Source: Hormoscilla sp. GUM202
GTDB lineage: Bacteria > Cyanobacteriota > Cyanobacteriia > Cyanobacteriales > Desertifilaceae
Assembly (NCBI GenBank): GCA_005518205.2
Contig: RFFC02000021.1
Coordinates: 1 to 64,000, forward strand
DNA: 64,000 nucleotides
Direction: 5' to 3'
Part shown: piece after piece, positions 63,107-64,000 of the stretch
Numbering within the stretch: the stretch's first letter is position 1
How the letters are laid out: every line of letters starts with the position of its first letter
Notes under the pieces: generated by a model
What the model saw: only the letters and a program-made list of their open reading frames with translations
What the model was told of the DNA's origin: nothing
Databases searched by the model: none
Program-made: the position numbers and the translations under genes

Positions 63107-63117
63107 ATCTATTTTCA

Positions 63118-63729
63118 TTAACTCTGGGAAGTTTTCTTTGAGGCTGAGACGAGTTCCCGTGGGCGTTCCGGTAGCATCAAAGCTGGGGGCAAGGGTTCTG
63201 AAGGCATTTCATCGGGCAAATACTCGCGACGGGCCAGAATTATTGCCCCGACTAACGCTATCAACAACAGCACTGATGCCAGTTCAAAGGGGAGCAAAAA
63301 GTCACTGAAGAAATGCAGTCCAATGATAACGGTAGAAGCCTCCCCCGCGATCGCCCCTGTTGAGAGAGACCAAGGAGTTGTTAAAACCATCGTACTCAAG
63401 AGGGCAAACAGGCCGACACAGACTAAACCCGTTGCCCCCTTCCGGATCCAGGCACGGGGCAGGGGTTTCAACTCTTCCCGTTTGTTCACTAGCATGATAG
63501 CAAACAAAATCAGGACGTTCACCGCCCCTACATAAATCAGTACCTGAGCCGCTGCCACAAAGCCTGCATTCAATAAAATGTACATGCCTGCGATGCTGAT
63601 AAACACCCCTCCCAGCAAAAAAGCTGAGTAGACGATATTCTCTAGCAGTACCACTCCCAATGCTGCCGCGATCGCCATCACTGCCAGCAGACCAAAAGCA
63701 ACTAACTGAACTCCTTCTGCTAAATTCAC
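63118..63729 (-). CDS. ndhG: NAD(P)H-quinone oxidoreductase subunit 6
   Basis: Membrane subunit (NuoJ homologue) of NDH-1. The 203-residue protein has five hydrophobic segments, including GVVLLENIVYSAFLLGGVFISIAGMYILLNAGFVAAAQVLIYVGAVNVLILFAIMLVNKREE, the family's hallmark. The C-terminal tail (LPPALMLPERPRELVSASKK) is hydrophilic. It lies between ndhI and ndhE as in other cyanobacteria. Confidence 0.96.
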   Translation of the reverse strand: MNLAEGVQLVAFGLLAVMAIAAALGVVLLENIVYSAFLLGGVFISIAGMYILLNAGFVAAAQVLIYVGAVNVLILFAIMLVNKREELKPLPRAWIRKGATGLVCVGLFALLSTMVLTTPWSLSTGAIAGEASTVIIGLHFFSDFLLPFELASVLLLIALVGAIILARREYLPDEMPSEPLPPALMLPERPRELVSASKKTSQS

Positions 63730-63772
63730 TCTGATTGTCCTTTGCTAATTGTGCATCCTTCGTATATTGTTC

Positions 63773-63829
63773 GTAGTAAGACACCGTTTACGGCTTGCTC
63801 TCCGGAAGCCGTAAACGGTGTCTTACTAC
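63773..63829. terminator. Perfect 24-bp hairpin between ndhI and ndhG
   Basis: GTAGTAAGACACCGTTTACG continues GCTT, with an exact complementary arm at 63806-63829 and a 9-base loop. It starts 6 bp after the ndhI stop within the operon. It may partially terminate transcription or protect upstream mRNA. It belongs to the GTAGTRAG hairpin type seen at 29527 and in the 34-bp repeats. Confidence 0.7.
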
Positions 63830-63835
63830 AAACCT

Positions 63836-64000
63836 TTAATTTTTTTCCATTTCTGCGATAATTTCTTCTGGGCGCTTACCTGCCCGAGGCGAAGTATGCG
63901 ACCGCTCATGAGGATCCATGACACCCTTTGGCAGGTAAGCCAGTTCCCGCATCGGCTGTACCATTGGGTCATTCGTGACTTTATAGGGAAGCCGTCCTAG
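63836..64000 (-). CDS. ndhI: NAD(P)H-quinone oxidoreductase subunit I, 3' end
   Basis: The minus strand reads [20 protein letters not shown], then [14 protein letters not shown] and [15 protein letters not shown], stop. This is the C-terminal tail of NdhI, the 8-iron ferredoxin-like subunit of the NDH-1 peripheral arm. The cysteine motifs lie beyond the window edge. Its 54 codons are in frame with the edge. Confidence 0.93.
   Translation of the reverse strand, partial: LGRLPYKVTNDPMVQPMRELAYLPKGVMDPHERSHTSPRAGKRPEEIIAEMEKN

Noticed and set aside
1..64000. tRNA, rRNA or riboswitch genes
   Set aside because: I saw no cloverleaf with conserved GGTTCGANNCC arms and no rRNA or known riboswitch core by eye. 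A covariance-model scan would be decisive.

Overview
The window comes from a cyanobacterium, most likely a filamentous, repeat-rich one. The evidence is the very frequent HIP1 palindrome GCGATCGC, a magnesium chelatase D subunit, the ndhI-ndhG-ndhE gene order followed by NAD kinase, a UbiA-type prenyltransferase close to an exopolyphosphatase, an XisH/XisI pair, a Uma2 gene and a prfB-DUF3285-ybeY-dgkA-trpG run. I recognised no rRNA, tRNA or CRISPR array.

Layout. 0.2-6.6 kb: a high-affinity phosphate transporter split into two divergent halves, pstA-pstB leftward and pstS-pstC rightward, separated by about 2.8 kb of nested mobile DNA with an intact ISL3-family element. 6.7-13 kb: an acyl-CoA dehydrogenase, then an accessory cluster of ABC exporter, CPT-like kinase, second P-loop protein and a glycosyltransferase broken by a small ISL3-type MITE. 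13.4-21.1 kb: UbiA prenyltransferase, Dabb protein, exopolyphosphatase, a small protein, an orphan cytosine-C5 DNA methyltransferase and an S9 peptidase. 21.6-29 kb: a DUF3352 protein with a 45-bp minisatellite, a decayed PhoX-type phosphatase and an intact PhoX paralogue. 30-34.3 kb: chlD and a membrane 4Fe-4S protein next to an IS5-family element. 36-44.5 kb: a GT39-type membrane glycosyltransferase, a TVP38/DedA protein, a truncated GT2 joined to a beheaded NRPS, and an SDR. 45-51.9 kb: a response-regulator/histidine-kinase protein, a Bax-inhibitor-1 protein, prfB with a +1 frameshift, DUF3285, a YbeY-DgkA fusion, a TrpG/PabA glutaminase and an MBL-fold protein. 52-61.5 kb: an accessory zone with disrupted xisH and intact xisI, GIY-YIG, broken Uma2, an RTX fragment, aminopeptidase P, an OLD-like ATPase plus TOPRIM pair, and broken toxin-antitoxin genes. 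61.5-64 kb: nadK, ndhE, ndhG and the 3' end of ndhI.

How the genes relate. PstSCAB imports phosphate, the PhoX enzymes would release it from organic esters outside the cytoplasm, and the exopolyphosphatase mobilises stored polyphosphate. The ndh genes encode membrane-arm and ferredoxin-like subunits of the photosynthetic NDH-1 complex.

The strongest theme is small mobile DNA. Several non-autonomous elements can be delimited to the base by target-site duplications. Deleting them in silico restores a glycosyltransferase and an xisH reading frame. Two families of short palindromes sit inside protein-coding genes, one of them apparently translated. The best candidate for a functional system outside housekeeping is the translationally coupled ATPase/TOPRIM pair at 57.6-59.5 kb. 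These conclusions come from reading the sequence and from family knowledge; no search was run.
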